Source: Chloroflexota bacterium | Lineage (GTDB): Bacteria; Chloroflexota; Dehalococcoidia; Lucifugimonadales; UBA3495 | Length of the DNA stretch: 49,010 bases | Assembly (NCBI GenBank): GCA_002721995.1 | Contig: PBMF01000013.1 | Span: forward strand, 39,460 to 88,469 | Direction of reading: 5' to 3' | The notes under the pieces: generated by a model | What the model saw: the letters and a program-made list of their open reading frames with translations, nothing else | Database searches by the model: none | Told to the model about the DNA's origin: nothing | Made by a program: the position numbers and the translations under genes | In this document: one piece after another, positions 6,946 through 15,866 of the stretch | Numbering within the stretch: the first letter of the stretch is position 1 | Layout of the letters: each line of letters starts with the position of its first letter

Positions 6946-9801
6946 ATGACAAGTAGTGTGAGAGGTTGTGCCGGGAGCCAAATGGTCCTTTTTGATTTAG
7001 AAACTTCCCCCTTCGAACAGGTCAATGTCGCATTGGACCTGGAAACGACCGGCCTGGACGCCAACCGCCACGCCATCCTGGAGATCGGCGCGGTCAGGTT
7101 CCGCGGCGACGAGGTGATCGACACCTACCAGACCCTGGTCAACCCCGGCCAGCCCATCCCCGAGTTCATCCAGCGCCTCACCCACATCTCGCCCCAGCAG
7201 GTGAAACGCGCGCCCTTCTTCTCGTCGGTGGCCTCAGAGATCGAGGACTTCGTGGGGGCCGACCCCATCATCGGCCACAACATCTCCTTCGACCTGGGGT
7301 TCCTGGCCAGCAACGGCGTGCCCCTGAACAACCCCTCCTACGACACCTGGGACCTGGCCTCGGTCTTCATGCCCAACTCCCGGCAGTACTCCCTGAAATA
7401 CCTGACCACCTACTTCAAGGTGGAACATGCCGACGCCCACCGGGCCCTGGCCGACGCCATGGCCACCAAGAACGTCTACATCAAGCTGCTCCGCCTGGCC
7501 GCCGAACAGGACGCGGGGCTGCTCAACTACCTGTCCAACCTGGCCGCCCGCAGCCGCTGGTACATCAGCGGGATCCTGGCAGGACTGGAGGGTTCCAGGG
7601 GCAGTGCCACCTCGGCGGTGGGCCTGACCGGCCTGGACCTGGAGCAGATGGCCGTCAGGCTGGGCACGCCCGAAAAACGCCGCGCCGACCCGTCTCTCAA
7701 AGACCTGAGCGAGGACAAAGTCGCCGGACTTCTGGCCCAGAACGGCCCCTTCGCCAAGGTCTTCTCGGGGTTCGAGCACCGGGCCGAACAGGAACAGATG
7801 CTGGCCGGCGTCACCAAGGCCATGTACTACAACCAGCACCTGGTTGTGGAGGGCGGCACCGGTGTCGGCAAGTCCATGGCATACCTGCTGCCATCGGCCC
7901 TCTTCGCCCTGTCCAAGGGACAGCGGGTGGTGATCTCCACCAACACCATCAACCTGCAAGAACAGTTGATGAACAAGGACATCCCGGCCTTAACCCAGGT
8001 CTTGGAGGAATCGGGCCTGGTGGAAAGGGGCGTGTTGAAAGCCGCCCTGCTCAAGGGCCGCTCCAACTACCTGTGCCTGCGCCGCTGGAACCACCTGGCT
8101 CGCAGCGAGTCGCCCACTATTGACGACGCTCGCCTGCTGTCCAAGACCTCGGTCTGGATGCAAGATACCCTGAGCGGAGACCGGGCCGAGATCAACCTGT
8201 CAGGCAAGGACTTTGGGTCCTGGGGCCACATATCCGCCGGCGAAAAGGGATTCTGTCCTGGCCTCAGGGACGGGTCTCCGTGTTTTCTCCGGGCGTCCCG
8301 CCAACGGGCGGAGGAGGCCCATATCGTGGTGGTGAACCACGCCCTGCTGCTCTCTGATTTGGCCCGGGGCGGGGGACTGATTCCCGACTACCAGCACCTG
8401 GTTGTCGACGAGGCCCACAACCTGGAGGACGAGGCAACGCGCCAGTTGGGTTTCAGCATCGCCCAGGACAAATTGGACGAGGTCTGGGAGCCCCAGACCC
8501 GCCTCACGGTGCAGGTGCGCCAGGCCATGGCCGCCGAGGGGCTGGAGTCGGCGATACGGAACGAGGCCGAATCGGCCGTTTCCACCGTGGAGAGCGAAGG
8601 TTCGCGGGTGCGTCAGATCTGGGCCCGGCTCTGGTCCGAGGTGGAACGGTTTCAGGCCAACCAGAGGTCCGGCCCCGGAGACAACGGTTCCCAACTGCTG
8701 ATCACACCCACCATCAGGAACTCCCAGAGTTGGGACGAATTGCACCTGGCCTGGGAAAACCTGGATGTGGGCCTGCAGCAGGCGGCGCACAACGTGGACA
8801 GGCTGTACCGGTTCCTGGACTCGACGGAACTGCCCGGGGCCAGTGATCAGCCGGCCCTGGTCATGGAAGCCGCCAATCTGATGGACGACGTGGAGTCCCT
8901 GCGCGGTCAGTTCGAGTCCATCCTGGGCAATCCAATGGACGACAACATCCATTGGGTCAGCAATGACCAGGTCCGGGGTAACTTCACCATCTCGCTGAAC
9001 TCCGCTCCCCTTGAGATCGGCAGTACCCTGGCCGCCGACCTGTTCCAGGAAAAGGACAGCGTGGTGCTGACCAGCGCCACCCTCAGCACCGAGGGAAGCT
9101 TCGACTACTTCAAGAGCCGAGTGGGCGTGGGCAGCGACTCGACGGAGCTCCTGGTGGGCTCACCCTTCGATTACCAGAAAGCGGCCCAGCTGCTGATTCC
9201 TGAGGACATGCCGGCGCCCAACTCCGACGATTACATCAGCGCGCTGGTCCGGGCCCTGACCGACCTGGGCGTCACCATGAAAGGCCACACCATGGCCCTT
9301 TTCACGTCCTACGCGTCACTGCACGCCGTGGCCCAAAGACTCCGCGCCCCACTGATGGCCGAGAACATCCAGGTGCTGGCCCAGAGCGTGGACGGCTCGC
9401 CCCAGCAGCTGATGACCCGTTTCGCCGAGGAGCCCAACAGCGTGCTCCTGGGCACCGCCAGCTTCTGGGAGGGGGTGGACCTGCCCTCGGGGCTGCTGAA
9501 GGCTTTGGTGCTGACGCGGCTGCCCTTCCAGGTGCCCACCGATCCGGTGGTGAAGGCGCGCTCCGACCAATATGACGACCCCTTCAGCCAATATTCGGTG
9601 CCCCAGGCGGTGCTCCGGTTCCGCCAGGGCTTCGGGCGTCTCATCCGCAACAAAGAGGACACGGGCACGGTGGTGATCATGGACAACCGTATCACCGGGC
9701 GCGGGTATGGCCAGTCCTTCCTGCGTTCCATACCGCCCTGTACCTTAACACCCAGCAGCATCGCCACAGTGGGACAGTTGGCCGCCAGGTGGATTTCCTA
9801 G
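6946..9801 (+). CDS. dinG: DEDDh exonuclease fused to DinG-family XPD-like helicase
   Basis: 951 residues. Residues about 27-190 are a polymerase III epsilon-like 3'-5' exonuclease (D-L-E-T-T-G at 31-36, IIGHNISFDLGF, and H-R-A-L-A-D-A near 165). The rest is a superfamily 2 helicase: Walker A G-G-T-G-V-G-K near 304-310, DEAH near 488-491, TSATLS, GTASFWEGVDLPSG and the arginine-finger block RFRQGFGRLIR. This is the fused form common in Firmicutes and Chloroflexi. XPD-type helicases usually carry a 4Fe-4S cluster on four cysteines. Here I can place only three (near 377, 437 and 446), with a shortened loop between the last two, so the cluster may be altered or absent. The ATG at 6946 has GGCAGG upstream; an alternative ATG lies at 6982. 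Confidence 0.92.
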   Translation: MTSSVRGCAGSQMVLFDLETSPFEQVNVALDLETTGLDANRHAILEIGAVRFRGDEVIDTYQTLVNPGQPIPEFIQRLTHISPQQVKRAPFFSSVASEIEDFVGADPIIGHNISFDLGFLASNGVPLNNPSYDTWDLASVFMPNSRQYSLKYLTTYFKVEHADAHRALADAMATKNVYIKLLRLAAEQDAGLLNYLSNLAARSRWYISGILAGLEGSRGSATSAVGLTGLDLEQMAVRLGTPEKRRADPSLKDLSEDKVAGLLAQNGPFAKVFSGFEHRAEQEQMLAGVTKAMYYNQHLVVEGGTGVGKSMAYLLPSALFALSKGQRVVISTNTINLQEQLMNKDIPALTQVLEESGLVERGVLKAALLKGRSNYLCLRRWNHLARSESPTIDDARLLSKTSVWMQDTLSGDRAEINLSGKDFGSWGHISAGEKGFCPGLRDGSPCFLRASRQRAEEAHIVVVNHALLLSDLARGGGLIPDYQHLVVDEAHNLEDEATRQLGFSIAQDKLDEVWEPQTRLTVQVRQAMAAEGLESAIRNEAESAVSTVESEGSRVRQIWARLWSEVERFQANQRSGPGDNGSQLLITPTIRNSQSWDELHLAWENLDVGLQQAAHNVDRLYRFLDSTELPGASDQPALVMEAANLMDDVESLRGQFESILGNPMDDNIHWVSNDQVRGNFTISLNSAPLEIGSTLAADLFQEKDSVVLTSATLSTEGSFDYFKSRVGVGSDSTELLVGSPFDYQKAAQLLIPEDMPAPNSDDYISALVRALTDLGVTMKGHTMALFTSYASLHAVAQRLRAPLMAENIQVLAQSVDGSPQQLMTRFAEEPNSVLLGTASFWEGVDLPSGLLKALVLTRLPFQVPTDPVVKARSDQYDDPFSQYSVPQAVLRFRQGFGRLIRNKEDTGTVVIMDNRITGRGYGQSFLRSIPPCTLTPSSIATVGQLAARWIS

Positions 9802-9814
9802 CCGGCCGGGGAGA

Positions 9815-10681
9815 GTGAGGACATTGGAACTGACCATCGACCAACCCTTTGATCTGGGAGCCAGTCTGGAGAGCGGGCAGGCCCACCGTTGGAAAAAGGT
9901 GGACGGCTGGTATTCGGGAGTGGTGCGCGGCGAGTTCATCCAGATCCGGCAGAAGGGCGAGCTGGTGGAGTTCTCTTCGGGCCCGTCCCCCGAAACCACC
10001 GCCGCGGCCATGCTCCGGGACTACTTCCGGTTCGACGACGACATCAACGCCATCTACTCCGACATCAACCGGGACAACCGGGTGGCGGAGATGGTGAACA
10101 AATACCCCGGGCTGCGTATCCTGCGCACCGAGCCTTGGGAATGTCTCGTGGCCTTCATCTGCTCAGCCAACAACAACATCGCCCGCATCCACCAGTTGAT
10201 GGAGCGCATGTCCGATGAGTTCGGCACTCGTCTGACCCACAACGGACAGACCCGGCACACCTTCCCCACGCCCGCCGACCTGGCCGAGGCCGGTGAAGGG
10301 GAACTGAGACGCTTGGGACTGGGCTTCCGCGCCCCCTACGTGGACCTGGCGGCCCGGGCCGTGCTGGAAGGGGAACTGGACCTGCCGGCCCTGGTGGAGA
10401 TGCCCTACCTGGACACCAAGGCGGCGCTTATGGAGCGCAGGGGCATTGGCTCCAAGATAGCCGATTGCATCGCCGTGTTCTCGCTGGAGAAACTGGAGGC
10501 CTTCCCTATCGATGTCTGGATCCGCCGGGCGCTGGGAGAGTGGTACTTCCCAGGTCAGAAGACGCCCCCCGACCGGGTCCTGCTGGAATGGGCCATGGAC
10601 CACTTTGGCCATTACGGCGGTTACGCCCAGCAGTATCTATTCCACGGCCAACGGCTCCGGGACAAGAAGACCGCCGAGTAA
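9815..10681 (+). CDS. 8-oxoguanine DNA glycosylase/AP lyase, OGG1-like
   Basis: 288 residues, the eukaryote-like OGG1 type rather than MutM. The N-terminal domain (FDLGASLESGQAHRWKKVDG) precedes a helix-hairpin-helix GPD domain. The segment RRGIGSKIADCIAVFSLEKL carries the catalytic lysine (about 214), and FPIDVWIRR carries the conserved aspartate (about 233), both at the spacing of human Lys249 and Asp268. The enzyme removes 8-oxoguanine opposite C and nicks the backbone. It begins 13 nt after the helicase gene. The GTG at 9815 sits almost on top of GGGGAG, so the in-frame TTG at 9824, about 10 nt from that site, may be the real start. Confidence 0.92.
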   Translation: MRTLELTIDQPFDLGASLESGQAHRWKKVDGWYSGVVRGEFIQIRQKGELVEFSSGPSPETTAAAMLRDYFRFDDDINAIYSDINRDNRVAEMVNKYPGLRILRTEPWECLVAFICSANNNIARIHQLMERMSDEFGTRLTHNGQTRHTFPTPADLAEAGEGELRRLGLGFRAPYVDLAARAVLEGELDLPALVEMPYLDTKAALMERRGIGSKIADCIAVFSLEKLEAFPIDVWIRRALGEWYFPGQKTPPDRVLLEWAMDHFGHYGGYAQQYLFHGQRLRDKKTAE

Positions 10682-10687
10682 GCCGAT

Positions 10688-11728
10688 CTAGTCCTGGGTG
10701 AGGATCAGCTTGCCAAAGAAGCTGGTGGCTTCCATAGCCTCGTGGGCGGCGGCGGCTTCGGTCAGGGGGAAGGTCCGGTCGACCACGGGTTTCACCTCGC
10801 CCCGGTTCAGCATCTCCACGATCTCCCGCATATCCTCTTTGGTGCCCATGAAGGCGCCGTAGATCTCCTTCTGTTGGCTGAAGAGCAGACCCAGATGCAG
10901 CTCGGTGCGCAGGCCGGTGGTGGCGCCGCAGATGCCGTAGCGTCCGCCGGTGCGCAGTGAGGCGAAGGCTGGGCCGAAGAAGTCGGCCCCCACATGGTCC
11001 ACCACGCAGTCAACACCCGCTCCGCCGGTTATCTCCCGCACCCGCTCCCGGATGTCCTCGTCGGTGTAGTTGATGACCACGTCCGCGCCCAGTTCGGTGG
11101 CCTTGGCCGCCTTCTCGGCGCTGCTGGTGGTGGCGATGACCTTGGCGCCGATGACGTCCTTGGCCATCTGGATGGCAGCGGTCCCCACGCCGGCGGAGGC
11201 CGAAAGCACCAGGACCGTCTGCCAGGGTTTGAGCTGTAAACGCCTAACCAGCATGTTCCACACCGGCAGGTAGGTGGTCGGGGCGGCGGCGGCCTGCTCA
11301 AAGGACACGCTGCCCGCGATGACGTGGGCGTTGGCGGCCGGGATCGCGATGTATTCCGCATAACTGCCGTCGATGGCGCTGCCCAGGAACCGGGAGCGGC
11401 GGCACAGGTCGTCCTGACCCGCCAGACAGGGGACGCACTGCATGCAGCTGAGCCGGGGGTTGACCACCACCCGGTCGCCGACTTTCAGACCGGCCACATC
11501 ATCGGCGCATTCGGCCACTTCACCGGCGCAGTCGCCGCCCAGGATCAGCGGCGGCGGGAATTCCTTTTCCAGGCCGCGGCCGCCCTCCCTGGTGTAGAGG
11601 TCCAGGCGGTTCAGGGCGGTGGCCCTGACCTTTATCTTCACCTCGCCGGCCTTCACTTCAGGGTCGGGCCGGTCGCCGTAGGTCAGGACTTCAGTACCGC
11701 CGTGGGCTTCGATGTACACCGCTTTCAT
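10688..11728 (-). CDS. Zinc-type medium-chain dehydrogenase/quinone oxidoreductase
   Basis: 346 residues. GroES-like domain followed by a Rossmann domain with SASAGVGTAAIQMAK near 176-190. The structural zinc lobe is intact: cysteines at 95, 98, 101 and 109. The catalytic zinc site of alcohol dehydrogenases is not: the usual G-H-E is replaced by G-G-D-C-A-G-E, as in quinone oxidoreductases. I infer an NAD(P)H-dependent reduction of an enone or quinone without a catalytic metal. The gene is convergent with the glycosylase gene, with only 6 nt between stop codons and no visible terminator. Confidence 0.88.
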   Translation of the reverse strand: MKAVYIEAHGGTEVLTYGDRPDPEVKAGEVKIKVRATALNRLDLYTREGGRGLEKEFPPPLILGGDCAGEVAECADDVAGLKVGDRVVVNPRLSCMQCVPCLAGQDDLCRRSRFLGSAIDGSYAEYIAIPAANAHVIAGSVSFEQAAAAPTTYLPVWNMLVRRLQLKPWQTVLVLSASAGVGTAAIQMAKDVIGAKVIATTSSAEKAAKATELGADVVINYTDEDIRERVREITGGAGVDCVVDHVGADFFGPAFASLRTGGRYGICGATTGLRTELHLGLLFSQQKEIYGAFMGTKEDMREIVEMLNRGEVKPVVDRTFPLTEAAAAHEAMEATSFFGKLILTQD

Positions 11729-11808
11729 GGCCGAGTTCTCCTTGAGTTTTCAGCCAACAGTTTCGAGCTGCCAGCTATCAGCATTTTAGATTGGAGATCG
11801 GGGTTTGC

Positions 11809-12054
11809 CTAAGGACGGCGTCCGTAGTAGCAGTCGTCGCAGAGGAAGACTATGGCTAAAGCGTCCTCATGGCTGCCGATGCGGCCGCACTGGGGAATGT
11901 CACTGTCCTGGCTCCAGGGTTGGTGAAACTTGCCGCCGCACATCTGGCAGGAAGTCTCCTGGATGCCGTCCAGGGCTTCGCCGCAGATGACGCAGGACTC
12001 CAATTCGTTTTCGGGAGTCTCCAGGTTTTCAGGGGTGCCGGTCTGTTCTGCCAT
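11809..12054 (-). CDS. Small cysteine-rich zinc-binding protein (treble-clef/RING-like spacing)
   Basis: 81 residues. The first 20 are polar and acidic. Then come C-V-I-C, C-Q-M-C-G-G-K-F-H, a C-G-R-I-G-S-H segment and C-D-D-C near the end: four cysteine pairs or Cys/His groups that could bind two zinc ions. The interleaved C-x2-C ... C-x2-C-x4-H spacing recalls RING or PHD-like treble clefs. I do not recognise a named family. It starts 11 nt after the CCA-enzyme stop and is probably cotranscribed with it. A protein-protein adaptor role is a guess. Confidence 0.7.
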   Translation of the reverse strand: MAEQTGTPENLETPENELESCVICGEALDGIQETSCQMCGGKFHQPWSQDSDIPQCGRIGSHEDALAIVFLCDDCYYGRRP

Positions 12055-12065
12055 CTATCGGGCTG

Positions 12066-13289
12066 TTAACTCCCTCGCGATATGATCCGTTCCACCAGGG
12101 CCCGCTCCTGGCCCTCGGTGTCCACCAGGCCATCCAGCTTCATCGCCGTCAGCTCCTGCAGCGTCTCGCCGACCTTGGGTCCGGCCGGGACGCCCATGGC
12201 AAGCAGGTCATTGCCGCTCAACGCTGGTACGACCAACCGCCACTCGTCCAAGTACCGCCGCAACCGGCCTGCAACCTCCGGGTCTGAGACCAGCCTCACC
12301 GAGGCGGCCACGGCGTCCGTGTCCAGGCCGTTCAAGGCACGGCACACCGCCGATGGAGCGACGTTGACACCAGTCAGCGACGGCGCCAGATCTTTCAGTG
12401 CAATAGTATCACGTACCACCCTTAACCACGCGGTGGGCAGGTTCAATCGCTGGGCCGTCGCTTCGCCGTCCGCCGACCTTAACGGCATGAACAATGCCGC
12501 CAGATAGTCCACCGGGCCCAGTCCCTCCGTATCCGCCATCCGGTTCAGGCCGCTCCCGTCGCATAGGGCGGGGTGAATGGCGGGCAGAATCCCCAACGCC
12601 ATGGCTGTGGACAACATGGCGGCAGCCCGCTGCTCTTGGAATATCTTCTCCAGGTCCTGCCGCCAACGGTCACCGGTGACAGCGCTGACGTGTCCTTCGG
12701 CCAGGGTGGCGTTCAAATCGCTCTGGGTGGAGTCGGCAATCTCGAACCCCAAGCGCACCTGATAGCGCACTGCGCGGAGCATCCTGGTGGGGTCGTCGGC
12801 GAAGCTCTGGGGATGGAGAATACGAACCAGACCGTCCCCCAGGTCCTGGAGACCGCCGTGTGGGTCGACCACCGGGGCGGAATCGCCTGCCAGGGGCAGG
12901 GCCATGGCATTGATGGAAAAGTCCCGCCGGGCCAGGTCGTCCTCCAGTCCGCTGGCCGATACCACCGGCAGGGAACCGGGGTGGGGATAGGTCTCTTTCC
13001 GGGCGGTGACCATGTCCACCCGGTCTCCCTGGACCTCGACGGTTGCAGTGCCGAAACGGGGATGGACCGTGACAGCGCCGCCCAATTCAGAGGCCAGTTC
13101 TTCCGCCAGTTCAGGCGCATCGCCGATCAGCACAAAGTCCAGGTCTTTCACCGGAACGCCCAGCAATGCGTCCCGGACCGGACCGCCCACCAGATAGATG
13201 GGTAGTCCGCCCTCGGTGGCACGTCTGCGCAGGGACTGTAAGACAGCCAGGTAGCCCCCGCTGACACCGGCGGCGACCTGTTCCAACAA
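12066..13289 (-). CDS. cca: CCA tRNA nucleotidyltransferase/poly(A) polymerase family protein
   Basis: 407 residues. The head domain shows the class II nucleotidyltransferase signature: YLVGGPVRDALLG near 32-44, then K-D-L-D-F-V with the two catalytic aspartates, and later ARRDFSINAMA, the motif that reads template-free nucleotide specificity. A neck/body domain (ADDPTRMLRAVRYQVRLGFE) follows. The reaction is addition or repair of the 3' CCA end of tRNA. The three tRNA genes in this window already encode CCA, so a repair or partial-tail role is likely for those. The start is uncertain: TTG at 13289 is followed by no better candidate and has no clear ribosome site. Confidence 0.9.
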   Translation of the reverse strand: MLEQVAAGVSGGYLAVLQSLRRRATEGGLPIYLVGGPVRDALLGVPVKDLDFVLIGDAPELAEELASELGGAVTVHPRFGTATVEVQGDRVDMVTARKETYPHPGSLPVVSASGLEDDLARRDFSINAMALPLAGDSAPVVDPHGGLQDLGDGLVRILHPQSFADDPTRMLRAVRYQVRLGFEIADSTQSDLNATLAEGHVSAVTGDRWRQDLEKIFQEQRAAAMLSTAMALGILPAIHPALCDGSGLNRMADTEGLGPVDYLAALFMPLRSADGEATAQRLNLPTAWLRVVRDTIALKDLAPSLTGVNVAPSAVCRALNGLDTDAVAASVRLVSDPEVAGRLRRYLDEWRLVVPALSGNDLLAMGVPAGPKVGETLQELTAMKLDGLVDTEGQERALVERIISRGS

Positions 13290-13441
13290 GAGGGATTTCG
13301 CAGGGGAATCGGGCGTTTGGTGGCCTCCTGACGCCGGAGCAGCCCGGCGCCAAAATTATAGCACCGGCCCGGTCGGATACAGGCGTGGCGGCGGAACAGG
13401 TTATGTCCTGGCAAACGGGAATAAGTTCCGCACGCCACGCT

Positions 13442-13470
13442 TTGACAACGTGTGGGACGATCGATACAAT
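13442..13470 (+). promoter_or_regulatory. Strong sigma-70 promoter for the DsbA-like selenoprotein, rnc and ftsY
   Basis: TTGACA (13442-13447), a 17-nt spacer and TACAAT (13465-13470), five or six matches to each consensus hexamer. Transcription would start near 13477, about 44 nt before the ATG at 13521. The 231-base gap to the divergent CCA-enzyme gene contains nothing else I can name. Confidence 0.8.
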
Positions 13471-13520
13471 CCAGTCGTGTGCACCCGAGCACGCCAGGCG
13501 TTAATTTGGGAGGTTACACC

Positions 13521-14153
13521 ATGCCCGAACCCCAGTTCACCACCTTCTACGACTTCCGTTGACCCTTCGTGTACAACGCAGCCGTGTGGCTGTCGAAAGT
13601 AGAAGAGTCCACCGGACAGGCCATCGAAGTCGACTGGAAGCCCTTCTCCCTGGCCCAGGTCAACAGCGACAAGGACCAGGACATCAAGCTCTGGGAACAG
13701 CCCGAGATGAAAGACGGGTCTGATAAGACCTTCCTCGCCCACATGTCCGGCCTCGCCGCCAAGCGGCAGGGACCCGAAGCCTTCAAGGGCTTCTTCATGG
13801 CCCTGCTCCGCGCCCGCCATGAAGACAAGAAGGACCTGCTAGACCCGGCCGTGATGGAAGAGGCCGCCGTGGCCGCCGGCCTGGACATGGCCCGCTTCCG
13901 GGAAGACCAGGCAGACCCCGAGCTGCTCAAGGACATCGGTGAGTCCCACACCCTGGCCGTGGAAGAGTACGGCGCCTTTGGCGTGCCGACCTTCGTCTTC
14001 GATGAGGGCAAGACTGCCTTCCTCAAGATGTTCATTCCCCCGGACGAACAGGCCGCCGATATCTACGAGACCATGACCAAGGCCATGAGCCAGTTTGACC
14101 ACGTAGGCGAATTCAAAAGGCCCCAGCCCCCGTGGCCGCATGGTGTCATCTAA
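13521..14153 (+). CDS. DsbA-fold thioredoxin-like selenoprotein, in-frame TGA read as selenocysteine
   Basis: Read through the TGA at 13560-13562, this is a 210-residue DsbA/FrnE-like protein. It opens MPEPQFTTFYDFR, then U at residue 14, then PFVYNAAVWL. In relatives that position is the nucleophilic cysteine of the C-P-[FYW]-x motif at the start of the first helix. The cis-proline loop FGVPTFVF near 153-160 and the helical insertion are intact. The motif is U-P-F-V, so there is no resolving cysteine two residues on. GGGAGG lies 8 nt before the ATG, and a strong promoter precedes it; no start with a ribosome site exists after the TGA. A SECIS-like hairpin follows. It overlaps rnc by 14 nt. 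The alternative, a nonsense mutation, is unlikely given the position. Substrate unknown. Confidence 0.85.
13560..13597 (+). promoter_or_regulatory. Candidate bacterial SECIS element after the TGA of the DsbA-like gene
   Basis: After the TGA (13560-13562), CAGCC (13579-13583) pairs with GGCTG (13588-13592) around a GTGT loop that starts 21 nt after the TGA. A G-T wobble extends it, and TTCG (13566-13569) can pair with CGAA (13594-13597) across a left-hand bulge. A G-first apical loop about 16-37 nt after the UGA is the known bacterial SECIS pattern. Confidence 0.72.
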
Positions 14154-14859
14154 GGACAACCGGGCTTCCTTCAAAGCCCTTGAATCTGTGCTGGGGTTCT
14201 CCTTCAAGGACCCCAGCCTGCTTCGCTTGGCCCTGGTCCACAGTTCCTACTGCAACGAGAACGACCTAGACCCCACCGAGTCCTACGAGCGTCTGGAATT
14301 TTTGGGCGACGCCGTTCTGGAACTTGCCATCTCCACAGAACTGTACCGCCGCTTCCCCCTGTCCGACGAGGGCAAGCTGACCAAGACCCGCTCATCCCTG
14401 GTCCGCAAGGAAACCCTGGCCGACGTTGCCCGCCGCATCAACCTGGCCGACTTCCTGATTGTGGGTAGAGGAGTGGAGACCACCGAGGGCCACCGTCAGG
14501 ACTCGGTGCTGTCCTCCGCCTTCGAAGCCTTGGTCGCCGCCATCTACATCGACCAGGGCAACGAGTTCACCCGCCAGTTCGTCCTCCGGTTGATGGACCC
14601 CGAGCTGAACCGGGCCGAGGAACTTGGCGCGCCTCCCGAGAACCCCAAGTCCCGCCTCCAAGAGATGGTCCAAGGTCAGGGCATGGAGCCGCCCAGGTAC
14701 CGCCTGGTGAGCAGCGAGGGCCCCGATCACGGCCCGGTGTTCACCGTGGAGGTGCTGGTCAACGACCAGGTGGTGGGCGCCGGTTCCGGCGGCAAGAAGT
14801 CCGATGCCGAAAGCGCGGCGGCCAGGTCGGCCCTGGCGGCCTTCACCGGCCAAGCCTAA
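14140..14859 (+). CDS. rnc: Ribonuclease III
   Basis: 239 residues with the classic two-domain order: an endonuclease domain with the signature YERLEFLGDAVLELA near 49-63 and the downstream S-A-F-E-A-L-V-A-A-I-Y helix that supplies the second acidic pair, then a double-stranded RNA-binding domain from about 160 (NPKSRLQEMVQGQG, ending GGKKSDAESAAARSAL). It processes rRNA and structured mRNA precursors. The ATG overlaps the end of the selenoprotein gene by 14 nt, indicating coupled translation, so rnc expression may depend on readthrough of the upstream UGA. Confidence 0.96.
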   Translation: MVSSKDNRASFKALESVLGFSFKDPSLLRLALVHSSYCNENDLDPTESYERLEFLGDAVLELAISTELYRRFPLSDEGKLTKTRSSLVRKETLADVARRINLADFLIVGRGVETTEGHRQDSVLSSAFEALVAAIYIDQGNEFTRQFVLRLMDPELNRAEELGAPPENPKSRLQEMVQGQGMEPPRYRLVSSEGPDHGPVFTVEVLVNDQVVGAGSGGKKSDAESAAARSALAAFTGQA

Positions 14860-14878
14860 TCAACACCCAGGACGACAG

Positions 14879-15835
14879 ATGCTCCGATTCTTCAAACGCA
14901 ACAGGCAAGAGAACATCGAACACACCCAGGACGCGGTGAAGCCCAGCCGTGAGCGGTGGTTCGGACGGATATTCAGCGTGCTCCGTTCCTCCAATCTGGA
15001 CGAGGCCGTCTGGGAAGAACTGGAGGAGATTCTGATTTCCTCTGATGTTGGTGTGGACACTTCCCTGCGCATCATCGAGGAACTAAAGGCTACCGTGAAG
15101 GACAAGGGCCTGCAGTCGGGCGACCAGGTCTTCGAGTCGCTGAAAGAATCTCTCGTGGCGGGCATCGAGTCTGAAAACGCCGAATCTCTCTGGATGGATG
15201 AGACTGAGGTCACCGGCCCGTATGTGATACTGATGGTGGGCGTGAACGGGGTGGGCAAGACCACCAGCATAGCCAAATTGGCCCATCACTTCACCCATGA
15301 GGGTAAGAAGGTGATTCTGGGCGCGGCGGACACCTTCCGCGCCGCAGCCGCCGAGCAGTTGGAGATCCTGGGCAAGCAGATCGGCGTAGATGTTATAAGC
15401 CACGAACCCGGCGCGGACCCCGGCGCTGTGGCCTACGACACCTACCAGGCGGGCAAGGCCCGGGGCGCCGATGTGTTGATCATCGACACCGCCGGCCGGC
15501 TGCACACCAAGTCCAACCTGATGGAGGAACTGCGCAAGGTGCACCGGGTTTTGGCCCGGATGGAGACCGGCGCGCCCCACCAGGTCATCCTGACCCTGGA
15601 CGCCACCACCGGGCACAACGGACTGGCCCAGGCCAAGTCATTCAAGGAAGAAGTGGATTGTACCGGCATATTCCTGGCCAAATTGGATGGAACAGCCCGG
15701 GGCGGCATAGTTCTTGCCATCAATCAAGAACTACAGGTGCCCATACTGTTCATTGGCACGGGCGAAGGTGTGACCGACCTGGCGCCCTTCGACTCCCACG
15801 ATTTCGTGGACTCCCTTCTGGCCCCCGTTTCCTGA
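14879..15835 (+). CDS. ftsY: Signal recognition particle receptor FtsY
   Basis: 318 residues from the ATG at 14879, which has AGGA 7 nt upstream; the open frame extends further left inside rnc but that part is a shadow. The NG domain is complete: P-loop G-V-N-G-V-G-K-T near 121-128, [27 protein letters not shown], the guanine-specificity motif A-K-L-D (usually T-K-L-D) and the closing [14 protein letters not shown]. The acidic A domain is very short, as in other Chloroflexi-type forms. It docks ribosome-SRP complexes at the membrane. rnc-ftsY neighbours are common in bacteria. Confidence 0.95.
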   Translation: MLRFFKRNRQENIEHTQDAVKPSRERWFGRIFSVLRSSNLDEAVWEELEEILISSDVGVDTSLRIIEELKATVKDKGLQSGDQVFESLKESLVAGIESENAESLWMDETEVTGPYVILMVGVNGVGKTTSIAKLAHHFTHEGKKVILGAADTFRAAAAEQLEILGKQIGVDVISHEPGADPGAVAYDTYQAGKARGADVLIIDTAGRLHTKSNLMEELRKVHRVLARMETGAPHQVILTLDATTGHNGLAQAKSFKEEVDCTGIFLAKLDGTARGGIVLAINQELQVPILFIGTGEGVTDLAPFDSHDFVDSLLAPVS

Positions 15836-15866
15836 CCCCTCCCTCTCCCCCAGGGAGACCTAGGCC

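Noticed and set aside
13521-14153. Pseudogene caused by a nonsense mutation
   Set aside because: The TGA is at the catalytic cysteine, the frame before and after is intact, the promoter and ribosome site are strong, and a SECIS-like hairpin follows. Two other genes show the same pattern.
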